Origin: Beijerinckiaceae bacterium
Lineage (GTDB): Bacteria; Pseudomonadota; Alphaproteobacteria; Rhizobiales; Beijerinckiaceae
Length of the DNA stretch: 64,000 nt
Direction: 5' to 3'
Assembly (NCBI GenBank): GCA_019745195.1
Contig: JAIETL010000003.1
Location: 62,001-126,000 of the forward strand
Below the pieces are notes generated by a model, which saw only the letters and a program-made list of their open reading frames with translations, was not told the origin of the DNA and did not search any database. Both the position numbers and the translations under genes were made by a program. Each line of letters opens with the position of its first letter. The stretch's first letter is position 1. Shown here in pieces: positions 1 through 7,788 of this stretch.

Positions 1-588
1 AAGGCGACGCCGTCCGCGATTGCGCCCGTGACCTATGCCTCGCAGGGCTTTGTCCTGTCGCGCGAGAGCTTTGCGCTGCCCGATAGCAGTTGGTGGGCGA
101 AGGTCGCGGTCGCGGGCGGCGAGGGCCGGCTCTTCGCCAGCGACGCGTCCATCGAAAGCTGGATGGAGCATGTCCGCGCGGCCTTTGGAACAGATGGCCT
201 CGCCGAGATGATCGACGCGAACGCCGGGCTCTATCGTTGCGCGGTGACGCAAAGCGGCCGGCTGGTCGCGGCTCTGTTTCTCGCGCCCGCCGGCCGCGCG
301 CCGCTCTGGGACACGGTCAAGGCGAGCTTCGCCGATGGCGCTGTCGTCCCTGAGAACCGCCTGGCCCTGCTCGCTGGCCGCGCGCCGGGCGGCGCGGGCG
401 ATCCTGGCCCGACCGTCTGCGCCTGCTTCGGCGTCGGCCTCAACGCCATCCGCGCGGCCTTCGCCAGCGGCGGGGCGCTGACGCCTGAGGATATCGGCCG
501 CCAGCTCAAGGCCGGCACGAATTGTGGTTCCTGCCTTCCGGAAATCCGCCGCCTCGGCGCGCGGACGCGCGAGACGGCAGCCGCATGA
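1..588 (+). CDS. nasA: Assimilatory nitrate reductase catalytic subunit, C-terminal part (5' end outside window)
   Basis: The reading frame is open from base 1, so only the last 195 residues are seen. The C-terminal 60 residues form a BFD-like [2Fe-2S] domain with the Cys pairs TVCACFG and TNCGSC, the arrangement found at the end of NasA-type molybdopterin nitrate reductases. The stretch before it (LYRCAV...RLALLAGR) also matches that family's C-terminal region. NasA reduces nitrate to nitrite in the cytoplasm. The following genes encode nitrate-type transport and nitrite reduction, which supports the call. NirB shares the BFD domain but would not carry this flanking segment. The stop codon overlaps a possible ATG (585) of the next gene. 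Confidence 0.85.
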   Translation, partial: KATPSAIAPVTYASQGFVLSRESFALPDSSWWAKVAVAGGEGRLFASDASIESWMEHVRAAFGTDGLAEMIDANAGLYRCAVTQSGRLVAALFLAPAGRAPLWDTVKASFADGAVVPENRLALLAGRAPGGAGDPGPTVCACFGVGLNAIRAAFASGGALTPEDIGRQLKAGTNCGSCLPEIRRLGARTRETAAA

Positions 589-626
589 GCATCGCTTACG
601 ACGAGACCAACCAGAGGAGATCCGAA

Positions 627-1535
627 ATGGGTCAGGCTGTTCTGAAGACCGGCACTATGGGGGCGAAGGTCGTCGCCCTGCCGACGATGCAGGCCGAGGT
701 GGTCGCGCTCCCGGCTGTGGCGTCGAGGCCGCTGCAGGAGCGTTTCTCGCCCTGGCTCAGGTCGGTTCTCGTCAACGTGCTGCCGCCGCTGGTGACGGTC
801 GCGCTGATGCTGCTGTTCTGGGAGATCGCGGCGTCGGGCCCGCAATCCTCGCTGCCGCCGCCCTCCAAGATCTGGACCGAGGCCAAAGACCTCATCGTCG
901 AGCCGTTCTTCTGGGCGGGCTCGCAGGATATCGGGCTCGGCTGGCGCATTCTGGTCTCGCTCCAGCGCGTCGCCATCGGCTTCAGTCTCGCAGCCGTCGT
1001 CGGCATCCTGCTGGGGGCGCTTGTTGGCCAGTCGGTCTGGGCGATGCGGGGCCTGGATCCGGTCTTCCAGGTGCTGCGCACCGTGCCGCCTCTGGCCTGG
1101 CTGCCGCTCTCGCTCGCTGCCTTCCGCGACAGCCAGCCCTCGGCGATCTTCGTGATCTTTATCACCGCGATCTGGCCGGTGATCATCAACACGGCGGTCG
1201 GCATCCGCAACATCCCGCAGGATTATCGCAACGTCGCGCAGGTGCTGCGGCTGAACCAGATCGAGTTCTTTTTCAAGGTGATGGTGCCTTCGGCGGCGCC
1301 TTACATCTTCACCGGGCTTCGCATCGGCGTCGGCCTGTCCTGGCTCGCCATCGTCGCGGCCGAGATGCTGACCGGCGGCGTCGGCATCGGCTTCTTCATC
1401 TGGGATGCGTGGAACTCCTCGCGCCTGTCCGACATCATCGTGGCGCTCGTCTATATCGGCGTCGTCGGCTTCGTGCTCGACAAGCTCGTCGCCTTTATCG
1501 GCTCCGTGGTCACCCGCGGCACCATCGTGAACTGA
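627..1535 (+). CDS. ntrB: Nitrate-type ABC transporter, permease subunit
   Basis: A 302-residue inner-membrane permease of the NrtB/SsuC/TauC family. It has about six hydrophobic segments and the EAA-type cytoplasmic loop near residues 205-230 (LNQIEFFFKVMVPSAAPYI). The phrases LRTVPPLAWLPLSL and AEMLTGGVGIGFFIWDAWN are typical of nitrate/bicarbonate permeases. ATG 627 is chosen because AGGAGA lies 7 bases upstream; an in-frame ATG at 585 overlaps the nasA stop and would add 14 polar residues. It is followed after 11 bases by its ATPase. No periplasmic binding protein gene is seen in the window, so it probably lies upstream. Substrate assignment to nitrate rests on the neighbours. Confidence 0.88.
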   Translation: MGQAVLKTGTMGAKVVALPTMQAEVVALPAVASRPLQERFSPWLRSVLVNVLPPLVTVALMLLFWEIAASGPQSSLPPPSKIWTEAKDLIVEPFFWAGSQDIGLGWRILVSLQRVAIGFSLAAVVGILLGALVGQSVWAMRGLDPVFQVLRTVPPLAWLPLSLAAFRDSQPSAIFVIFITAIWPVIINTAVGIRNIPQDYRNVAQVLRLNQIEFFFKVMVPSAAPYIFTGLRIGVGLSWLAIVAAEMLTGGVGIGFFIWDAWNSSRLSDIIVALVYIGVVGFVLDKLVAFIGSVVTRGTIVN

Positions 1536-1546
1536 GGAGAGCCGAT

Positions 1547-2344
1547 ATGAGCGCGCCCTATCTGAAGATCGACCATGTCGACAAGCGTTTCCAGCGCGGC
1601 TCGGCGACCACCGAAGTCCTCAAGGACATCAACCTCGTCATCGACAAGGGCGAGTATGTCTCGGTCATCGGCCATTCCGGCTGCGGCAAGTCGACCCTGC
1701 TCAACATCATCGCGGGGCTGACCCCGGTCAGCGCAGGCGCGGTGCTGCTGGAGAACCGCGAGGTCTCCGAGCCCGGACCGGAGCGCGCGGTGGTGTTCCA
1801 GAACCACTCGCTGCTGCCCTGGCTCACCGTCTACGACAATGTCGCGCTCGCCGTGAACAAGGTTTTTGGCGCGACCAGGAGCAAGCCCGAGCGGCATGAC
1901 TGGATCATGCACAATCTCGACCTCGTCCAGATGGGCCATGCGAAGGACAAGCGCCCGGCCGAGATATCGGGCGGCATGAAGCAGCGCGTCGGCATTGCGC
2001 GCGGGCTGGCGATGGAGCCAAAAATCCTGCTGCTCGACGAGCCCTTCGGCGCGCTCGACGCGCTGACCCGCGCGCATCTGCAGGATTCGATCATGCAGAT
2101 CCATGCCTCGCTCGGGAACACGATGATCATGATCACCCATGACGTCGATGAGGCGGTGCTGCTCTCGGACCGGATCGTGATGATGACCAACGGTCCCTCG
2201 GCCCGCATCGGCGAGGTGCTCGACGTGCGGTTGGAGCGCCCGCGCAAGCGGCTCGAACTGGTCGCCGACCGGACCTACATCGCCTGCCGCGAGGCGGTGC
2301 TGAAGTTCCTTTACGAGCGGCACAGGTTCGTGGAAGCGGCTTGA
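1547..2344 (+). CDS. Nitrate-type ABC transporter, ATP-binding subunit
   Basis: A 265-residue ABC ATPase of the NrtC/NrtD/SsuB/TauB type. Walker A is GHSGCGKST (about residues 42-50), the Q-loop is VVFQNHSLLPWLTV, the signature is ISGGMKQRVGIARGLA, Walker B is ILLLDEPFGALD and the H-loop is MITHDVDEA. It ends near residue 265 without the extra substrate-binding-like domain that NrtC has, so it is NrtD-like in length. ATG 1547 is preceded by GAGGAGAGC. It energises the preceding permease, most likely for nitrate/nitrite import. Confidence 0.9.
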   Translation: MSAPYLKIDHVDKRFQRGSATTEVLKDINLVIDKGEYVSVIGHSGCGKSTLLNIIAGLTPVSAGAVLLENREVSEPGPERAVVFQNHSLLPWLTVYDNVALAVNKVFGATRSKPERHDWIMHNLDLVQMGHAKDKRPAEISGGMKQRVGIARGLAMEPKILLLDEPFGALDALTRAHLQDSIMQIHASLGNTMIMITHDVDEAVLLSDRIVMMTNGPSARIGEVLDVRLERPRKRLELVADRTYIACREAVLKFLYERHRFVEAA

Positions 2345-2380
2345 TGGCGTTGGTGGTCGAGCACGAAGCGCTGTGCGCTC

Positions 2381-2560
2381 CCTTCTCCCCTCGGGGGAGA
2401 AGGTGGCCCGGCGCAGCCGGGTCGGATGAGGGCCGCGCCAGCGGACTACCCTCGTACCCGTACCGCTTACGTGGTCTGCCGTCATCCGACCCGGCTCTGC
2501 CGGGCCGGCCCTCATCCGTCAGCGCTGCGCGCTGCCACCTTCTCCCCCGAGCGGAGAAGG
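2381..2560. repeat. Palindromic intergenic repeat between the transporter and nirA
   Basis: Two imperfect inverted arms flank a short spacer. The left arm holds CTTCTCCCCTCGGGGGAG followed by GGTCGGATGAGGG; the right arm holds the reverse complement of the same blocks (CATCCGACCCGGC, CCCTCATCC, CACCTTCTCCCCC). Each arm is itself partly palindromic. This is the style of a REP/MITE-like element of Hyphomicrobiales genomes. The right edge runs into the purine-rich ribosome-binding region of nirA. Whether it terminates, stabilises or merely litters the transcript cannot be told from sequence alone. Confidence 0.75.
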
Positions 2561-2573
2561 AAGAGACAGCCCC

Positions 2574-4373
2574 ATGAGCGACGATTTCACTCCCGACCAG
2601 AAGCGCTATCTCGAAGGCTTCATGTCCGGCATGCAGTCGGCCCGCGCGGCGCGTGGCCTCGGGCCGCTCGGCGGTGCGCCGGGCGCTGGCGGTGCGGCTG
2701 CGCCCGCCGGTCCCGACAGGGAGCATCAGCAGGCGCAGGCGAAGACCGTCGCCGCCGGCGGCAAACTCGCCGATCAGGAGAAATGGAAGGCGGCCGAACA
2801 CCCCTTCGACGCCTATGCGCGCTTCAAGGCGCAGGCCGAGGCCGGGACCTACCCCAAGCCTGATGACAATTTCCGCTGGCGCTATCACGGGCTGTTCTAT
2901 GTGGCCCCGGCGCAGAACAGCTATATGTGCCGCCTGCGCATCCCCAACGGCATCCTCAAGGCCTGGCAGTTCGCGGGCGTCGCCGATCTCGCCGAGCGGC
3001 TCTGCGGCCCCTATTCGCACGTCACCACCCGCGCCAACCTGCAGGTGCGCGAGATCCCAGCCCAGAATGCGCCGGCGCTGATCGAGGGGCTCGCCGATCT
3101 CGGCCTGACCGCCAAGGGCTCGGGCGCCGACAACATCCGCAACGTCACGGGCTCCGCCACCGCCGGCATCGACCCGCTCGAACTGCTCGACACGCGCCCC
3201 CATGCCCGCGCCTGGCACCACCACATCCTGAACGACCGCTCGCTCTACGGGCTGCCGCGAAAATTCAACGTCGCCTTCGACGGCGCGGGTTCGATCGCGA
3301 CCCTTGAAGACACCAACGATATCGGCTTCCAGGCGATCGAGGTCGGGGAGGGCGCGTCCTTCGAGGGGCAGCCGGTAAAAGCCGGCATCTGGTATCGCCT
3401 CGCGCTCGGCGGCATCACCGGCCATCACGACCTCGCCCGCGACACCGGCGTCATCGTCGCGCCGGGCGATGCGGTCGCGGTGGCCGATGCGATCGTCCGC
3501 GTCTTCATCGCCAATGGCGACCGCACCAACCGGGCGAAGTCGCGGCTGAAATATGTGCTCGACGCCTGGGGTTTCGACAAGTTTCTCGCTGCTGTGGAAG
3601 AGAAGCTAGGCCGCAAGCTGATCCGGCTCGATGCGAACGTCGTCAAGCCGCGTCCCGTCTACGACCGGCTCGCCCATATCGGCGTTCATCGCCAGAGCCA
3701 GCCGGGTCTGAACTGGATCGGCGTCGCGCTGCCTGTCGGCAAGCTCACGGTGGCGCAGATGCGGACGATCGCGGATATCTCGCAGGCCTGCGGCGACGGC
3801 GACATCCGCCTTACCGTCTGGCAAAACCTGCTGATCTCGGGCGTGCCCGACGCGAAAATCGATGATGTCGTCGCCAACCTTCAGGCGATCGGCCTCTCCG
3901 CCGAGACCTCGATCCTGCGCGCCGGGCTGATCGCCTGCACCGGCGCGACCGGCTGCAAATTCGCCGCCGCCCACACCAAGGAGGACGCGCTCGCCATCGC
4001 CGCCCATTGCGAGCCGCGCATCACGCTCGATGCGCCCGTCAACATCCATCTGACCGGCTGCCACCATAGCTGCGCCCAGCACTATATCGGCGATCTCGGC
4101 CTGATCGGCGCAAAGGTGCCGGTCAACGAGGATGGCGACACCGTGCCGGGCTACGACGTACTGGTCGGCGGCGGTTATGGCGTCGATGGCGGCATGGCGC
4201 GGCCCTTCCGCGAAAAGGTCAGGGCCGAGGAGGCCCCGGCGCTGGTCGAGGCGATCCTGCGCACCTGGGCCGTGCATCGCGCCGCGCCGGACGAGAGCTT
4301 CGTCGCCTTCGCGCGGCGGCACGAGATCGCGGATTTGCAGGCGCTGGTTGAGCAGGTCGAGGTCGCGGCGTGA
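2574..4373 (+). CDS. nirA: Assimilatory nitrite reductase (siroheme, [4Fe-4S])
   Basis: A 599-residue member of the nitrite/sulfite reductase family, which reduces nitrite to ammonium with six electrons in the cytoplasm. The two half-domain repeats of the family are recognisable. The [4Fe-4S]/siroheme cysteines lie in ACTGATGCKFA (C-x5-C) and TGCHHSCAQH (C-x3-C) in the C-terminal half; the upstream SHVTTRANLQVREI belongs to the first ferrodoxin-like half. The N-terminal 60 residues hold a TPDQKRYLEGFMSGMQSA segment and an Ala/Gly/Pro linker. Position after a nitrate transporter and nasA favours nitrite over sulfite as substrate. AGAAGGAAGAG precedes ATG 2574. Its likely electron donor is the flavoprotein encoded 184 bases downstream. 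Confidence 0.92.
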   Translation: MSDDFTPDQKRYLEGFMSGMQSARAARGLGPLGGAPGAGGAAAPAGPDREHQQAQAKTVAAGGKLADQEKWKAAEHPFDAYARFKAQAEAGTYPKPDDNFRWRYHGLFYVAPAQNSYMCRLRIPNGILKAWQFAGVADLAERLCGPYSHVTTRANLQVREIPAQNAPALIEGLADLGLTAKGSGADNIRNVTGSATAGIDPLELLDTRPHARAWHHHILNDRSLYGLPRKFNVAFDGAGSIATLEDTNDIGFQAIEVGEGASFEGQPVKAGIWYRLALGGITGHHDLARDTGVIVAPGDAVAVADAIVRVFIANGDRTNRAKSRLKYVLDAWGFDKFLAAVEEKLGRKLIRLDANVVKPRPVYDRLAHIGVHRQSQPGLNWIGVALPVGKLTVAQMRTIADISQACGDGDIRLTVWQNLLISGVPDAKIDDVVANLQAIGLSAETSILRAGLIACTGATGCKFAAAHTKEDALAIAAHCEPRITLDAPVNIHLTGCHHSCAQHYIGDLGLIGAKVPVNEDGDTVPGYDVLVGGGYGVDGGMARPFREKVRAEEAPALVEAILRTWAVHRAAPDESFVAFARRHEIADLQALVEQVEVAA

Positions 4374-4397
4374 TGAGTGCTCATATCCAACCCACAT

Positions 4398-4508
4398 CCC
4401 TCATCCTGAGGAGCCGCGTCAGCGGCGTCTCGAAGGGTGCTCCAGATGTCTCCGGAGCCTCCTGGAGCATCCTTCGAGACGCGCCTGCGGCGCTCCTCAG
4501 GATGAGGG
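4398..4508. repeat. Long palindromic intergenic repeat
   Basis: A near-perfect inverted repeat of about 111 bases. The left arm begins CCCTCATCCTGAGGAG and contains CGGCGTCTCGAAGG; the right arm carries CCTTCGAGACG and ends CTCCTCAGGATGAGGG. The loop is around 4450-4465. It is of the type widely scattered in Bradyrhizobium/Bosea-like genomes and would fold into a long hairpin in the mRNA between nirA and the next gene. No protein is encoded. Confidence 0.9.
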
Positions 4509-4557
4509 CTGTGGGGAATATCGCCCGGTTCCTTCGTGCCCTTTCATCGGCCACGCC

Positions 4558-6135
4558 ATGACGCTCCAGACGCCCAATCCCCTCGTCCAGATCCTGCCCG
4601 AGACTGCCCCGTTCAGCGAGGAGCAGCGCTCCTGGCTCAATGGCTTCTTCGCCGGGCTGCTCTCGCTCGACAATGCCGGCGTCAAGGCGCTCTCGGCCGA
4701 GGAGAACGCTGCCGTCATGGGGCAGACCGAAGATGACGGCGCGCCCTGGCACGACCCGGCGATGGACCTCTCCGAGCGCATGAAGCTCGCCGAGGGCAAG
4801 CCGCTGCCGCGAAAGCTCTTCGCGGCGATGGCGCAGCAGGATTGCGGCCAGTGCGGCTATGTCTGCGAGACCTATTCGGCTGCGATCGCGTCGGGCGCAG
4901 AGGGCCGGCTCAATCTCTGCGCGCCCGGGGGCAAGGACACGTTGCGGCAGGTCAAAGCGCTCATCGAGGTGAGCGGCGCGGAGCCTGCGGCCGAGCCCGC
5001 GAACGCCGCGCCGGCCGGCCCCGTGGGTCGCTCGCGCGAGAACCCCGCGCTCGCAACCTTCCTCTCGCGCCGCAAGCTGAATGGCGAGGGCTCCGAGAAG
5101 GAGACCTGGCATGTCGAGTTCGACCTCTCCGAATGCGGACTGGACTACATCGTCGGCGACGCTTTCGGCATCGTGGCGCAAAACGACCCGCGCCTTGCCG
5201 ATGCCGTCATCGCGCTGCTCGGCGCGCGGCCGGACGCCGTCGTCAACGGCAAGACCCTGCGAGAGGCGCTGGTCAGCGATGTCGCGCTCGGCCCCGCGCC
5301 CGATGCGCTGTTCCAGCTCATCTCCTACGTGACCGGCGGCGAGACGCGCGCCAAGGCCAAAAGGCTGGCGGCGGGCGAGGACCCCGACGGCGATCTCGAC
5401 CGGCTCGACGTGCTTGGCTGCCTGCACAAATTCGGCCATGCGAAGCTGTCTGCGGAAGCCTTCGTCGAGGCGCTCGATCCGCTACAGCCGCGGCTCTATT
5501 CGATTTCGTCCTCCTGCATCGCCACGCCCGGCCGCATCTCGCTGACCGTCGACACGGTGCGCTACAAGATCGGCACGCGCCCGCGCTGGGGCGTCGCCTC
5601 CACCTTCCTCGGCGAGCGCGTCCAGCCCGGCGACAAGGTGCCGGTCTATGTCCAGCGCGCCCATGGCTTCGGCCTGCCGGCGACGCCGCAGACGCCGGTC
5701 ATCATGTGCGGGCCGGGCACCGGCGTCGCCCCGTTCCGCGCCTTCCTGCACGACCGCAGGGCGACAAAAGCGCCTGGGAAAAACTGGCTCTTCTTCGGCC
5801 ACCAGCGCCGCGCCAGCGATTTCTTCTACGAGGACGAACTGACCGCCATGAAGGAGGAGGGCGTCCTGACGAACCTGACGCTGGCCTGGTCACGCGACGG
5901 CTCCGAAAAGATCTACGTTCAGGACCGCATGCGCGAGCGCGGCGCGGAACTCTTCGCCTGGCTGGAGGAAGGCGCGCATTTCTACGTCTGCGGCGACGCC
6001 AAGCGCATGGCCAAGGATGTCGAGCGGGCGATGGTCGATGTGGTGGCGCAGCACGGCAAGCGCTCGGCGGACGAGGCGGTGGCCTATGTCGCGGCGCTCA
6101 GGAAGGTCGGACGTTATCAGGCGGATGTCTATTGA
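4558..6135 (+). CDS. CysJ-like NADPH-FAD reductase with N-terminal Fe-S domain (nitrite reductase partner)
   Basis: 525 residues. Residues 96-121 carry C-x2-C-x3-C-x17-C (CGQCGYVC ... NLCAPGG), matching the FeS domain known from RnfB. Residues from about 165 onward are the FAD/NADPH module of CysJ/cytochrome P450 reductases: RLYSISSS binds FAD, GPGTGVAPFRAF and YVCGDAKRMAKDVE bind NADPH, and the chain ends in an aromatic residue. The FMN-flavodoxin domain of true CysJ is absent. Next to nirA it most likely passes NADPH electrons through FAD and the Fe-S cluster to the siroheme enzyme. ATG 4558 is chosen as the first Met giving the conserved FSEEQRSWLNGFFAGL start; the frame is open upstream but runs through the repeat. 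Confidence 0.88.
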   Translation: MTLQTPNPLVQILPETAPFSEEQRSWLNGFFAGLLSLDNAGVKALSAEENAAVMGQTEDDGAPWHDPAMDLSERMKLAEGKPLPRKLFAAMAQQDCGQCGYVCETYSAAIASGAEGRLNLCAPGGKDTLRQVKALIEVSGAEPAAEPANAAPAGPVGRSRENPALATFLSRRKLNGEGSEKETWHVEFDLSECGLDYIVGDAFGIVAQNDPRLADAVIALLGARPDAVVNGKTLREALVSDVALGPAPDALFQLISYVTGGETRAKAKRLAAGEDPDGDLDRLDVLGCLHKFGHAKLSAEAFVEALDPLQPRLYSISSSCIATPGRISLTVDTVRYKIGTRPRWGVASTFLGERVQPGDKVPVYVQRAHGFGLPATPQTPVIMCGPGTGVAPFRAFLHDRRATKAPGKNWLFFGHQRRASDFFYEDELTAMKEEGVLTNLTLAWSRDGSEKIYVQDRMRERGAELFAWLEEGAHFYVCGDAKRMAKDVERAMVDVVAQHGKRSADEAVAYVAALRKVGRYQADVY

Positions 6136-6145
6136 TGCGCGAGCC

Positions 6146-6946
6146 TCAAATGATCCGCCGTCTCAACCACCCCCCGACCTGCTCCACCGCCACCACCAGC
6201 GCAAACACCGCCAGGATGATCGTCAGCGCCGTGTCGTAGTCGAACAGGTCGAACGCCACCTTGAGTTCGACGCCGATGCCGCCGGCTCCCACCAGTCCGA
6301 GCACGACCGAGGCGCGGGTCGCCTTCTCGACGCAGAACAGCGAGGTCGCGATGAAGGAGGGCATGGCGTTGGGCACGACGGCGGAAAAGATCAGCCCCGT
6401 CTTGCTGGCCCCAATGGTGGAGAGCGCCTCGCGCGGGCCCTTGTCGGTTTCCTCCATCGCCTCGGCGAAGAAGCGCCCGGCATAGCCGATCGTGTCGATC
6501 ATCAGCGCCAGCACGCCCGCCGCCGGGCCTAAGCCCACCGCGATGACGAAGAACAGCGCCCAGATCAGGTCCGGCACCGTGCGGAAGAAGGCGATCAGCC
6601 CGCGCGCCAGCGTCCGGACGAGCGGGTGCGGCGAGAGGCCGTCCGCAGCCAGAACCGCCAGCGGGAAGCTCAGGATCAGCCCGAGCACGCAGCCCGAGAC
6701 CGCCATCTGGAAGGTCGTCGCCAGCGAGGCGAGGATCTGCTCGAGGCGCGTCAGATCGGGCGGGAACATCCGGGTGAGGATGTTGCCCATATAGGGGATG
6801 CCCCGGATGAGCTTTTCCGCCGAAAGCTCCGAGCCGGAGAATGACCAGACCACGAGCGCGATCGCCAGGAACGAGCCCATGAAGGTCACCGCGCTCGGCC
6901 GCGCGAAACGGTCTGCCCGGCCGGGCAGGCTGGGCGACAGGCTCAT
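6146..6946 (-). CDS. phnE: Phosphonate ABC transporter, permease subunit
   Basis: A 266-residue PhnE-type inner-membrane permease with about six hydrophobic segments. RTVPDLIWALFFVIAVGLG and the EAA-type loop near ALSTIGASKTGLIFSAVVPNA are characteristic, as is VVLGLVGAGGIGVEL. It is last in a phnD-phnC-phnE operon and its ATG overlaps the phnC stop by 4 bases, indicating translational coupling. It imports phosphonates, phosphate esters or phosphite together with PhnC and PhnD. It converges on the nitrite reductase operon with a 10-base gap. Confidence 0.9.
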   Translation of the reverse strand: MSLSPSLPGRADRFARPSAVTFMGSFLAIALVVWSFSGSELSAEKLIRGIPYMGNILTRMFPPDLTRLEQILASLATTFQMAVSGCVLGLILSFPLAVLAADGLSPHPLVRTLARGLIAFFRTVPDLIWALFFVIAVGLGPAAGVLALMIDTIGYAGRFFAEAMEETDKGPREALSTIGASKTGLIFSAVVPNAMPSFIATSLFCVEKATRASVVLGLVGAGGIGVELKVAFDLFDYDTALTIILAVFALVVAVEQVGGWLRRRII

Positions 6947-7788
6947 GCGATCACCGCGACGGGAGAGAACGGGGGAGCCTCGGCCGGCGAGGCCGCGTCG
7001 GGTTCCTCGAAAAACGCCGCGAGTTCGGCTTCCGAGCAGGCTTCGGTCCTCCGGTCGAGCGCGATGCCGCCATCGGCTAGCCCGACGATCCGGTCGGCGA
7101 AGCGGCGCGCATGGGCCATGTGGTGCGAGACGAAGACCAGCGTCAGGCCCTTGTCGCGGGTCAGCCGGAACAGAAGCTCCATGATCTCGCGCCCGGCGCG
7201 CGGATCGAGCGAGGCGTCGGGCTCGTCGGCCAGCACCAGTTCCGGCCGCTGCATCAGCATCCGCGCGATGGCGACGCGCTGGGATTGGCCGCCCGAGAGG
7301 GAATCGGCGCGCTGCCGCGCCTTGTCGGCCAGGCCGACGGCTTCGAGGCAGGCCATCGCTTCCTCGCGGACGGCCGCCGGCGCCAGCGCCTGCGACCATG
7401 TGCGCGGCCCGGAGCGGCGCGATTGCACGCCATGGACGACATTGCTCAGCGCGCTGAGGCGGGCGACGAGGTTGTGCTTCTGGAAGACGACGCCGACGCG
7501 CGAGCGGAAGCGCTTGAGCCGTGCGCCCCGCAACCTACCGACCTCCTCGCCGAGAACGGCGATCCGGCCGGAATCAGCCTCGGCCAGACGCACGACCATG
7601 CGCAGCAACGTCGACTTGCCCGTGCCGTTTGCCCCGATCAGCGCGAGCGACTGACCTGATGGCACGGTCAGGTCGAGACCCGAGATGACGCTGCGCGCGC
7701 CAAAGCTCTTGTTCAGCCCGGAGATGGCGACGACGGGCGCCTGTGCGCCCGCCATCTGTGTCGAGACCGGCGGCGTCCGGGTCATCAC
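6943..7788 (-). CDS. phnC: Phosphonate ABC transporter, ATP-binding subunit
   Basis: A 281-residue ABC ATPase. Walker A is GANGTGKST (the family usually has SGAGKST), the Q-loop is VFQKHNLV, the signature LSGGQSQRVAIARML, Walker B LVLADEPDASLDP and the H-loop VFVSHH. QKHNLVARLSALSNVVHG is a PhnC hallmark. The first 18 residues and the last 20 are variable extensions. It overlaps phnD and phnE by 4 bases on either side, so the three are one coupled operon. Confidence 0.9.
   Translation of the reverse strand: MMTRTPPVSTQMAGAQAPVVAISGLNKSFGARSVISGLDLTVPSGQSLALIGANGTGKSTLLRMVVRLAEADSGRIAVLGEEVGRLRGARLKRFRSRVGVVFQKHNLVARLSALSNVVHGVQSRRSGPRTWSQALAPAAVREEAMACLEAVGLADKARQRADSLSGGQSQRVAIARMLMQRPELVLADEPDASLDPRAGREIMELLFRLTRDKGLTLVFVSHHMAHARRFADRIVGLADGGIALDRRTEACSEAELAAFFEEPDAASPAEAPPFSPVAVIA

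Noticed and set aside
4132..4557. In-frame upstream extension of the flavoprotein gene
   Set aside because: It would run through nirA and the palindromic repeat; its translation is Arg/Ser/Pro-rich shadow sequence.
6146..7399. 417-residue minus-strand frame for PhnE
   Set aside because: The upstream half is a shadow of phnC; the true ATG is at 6946.
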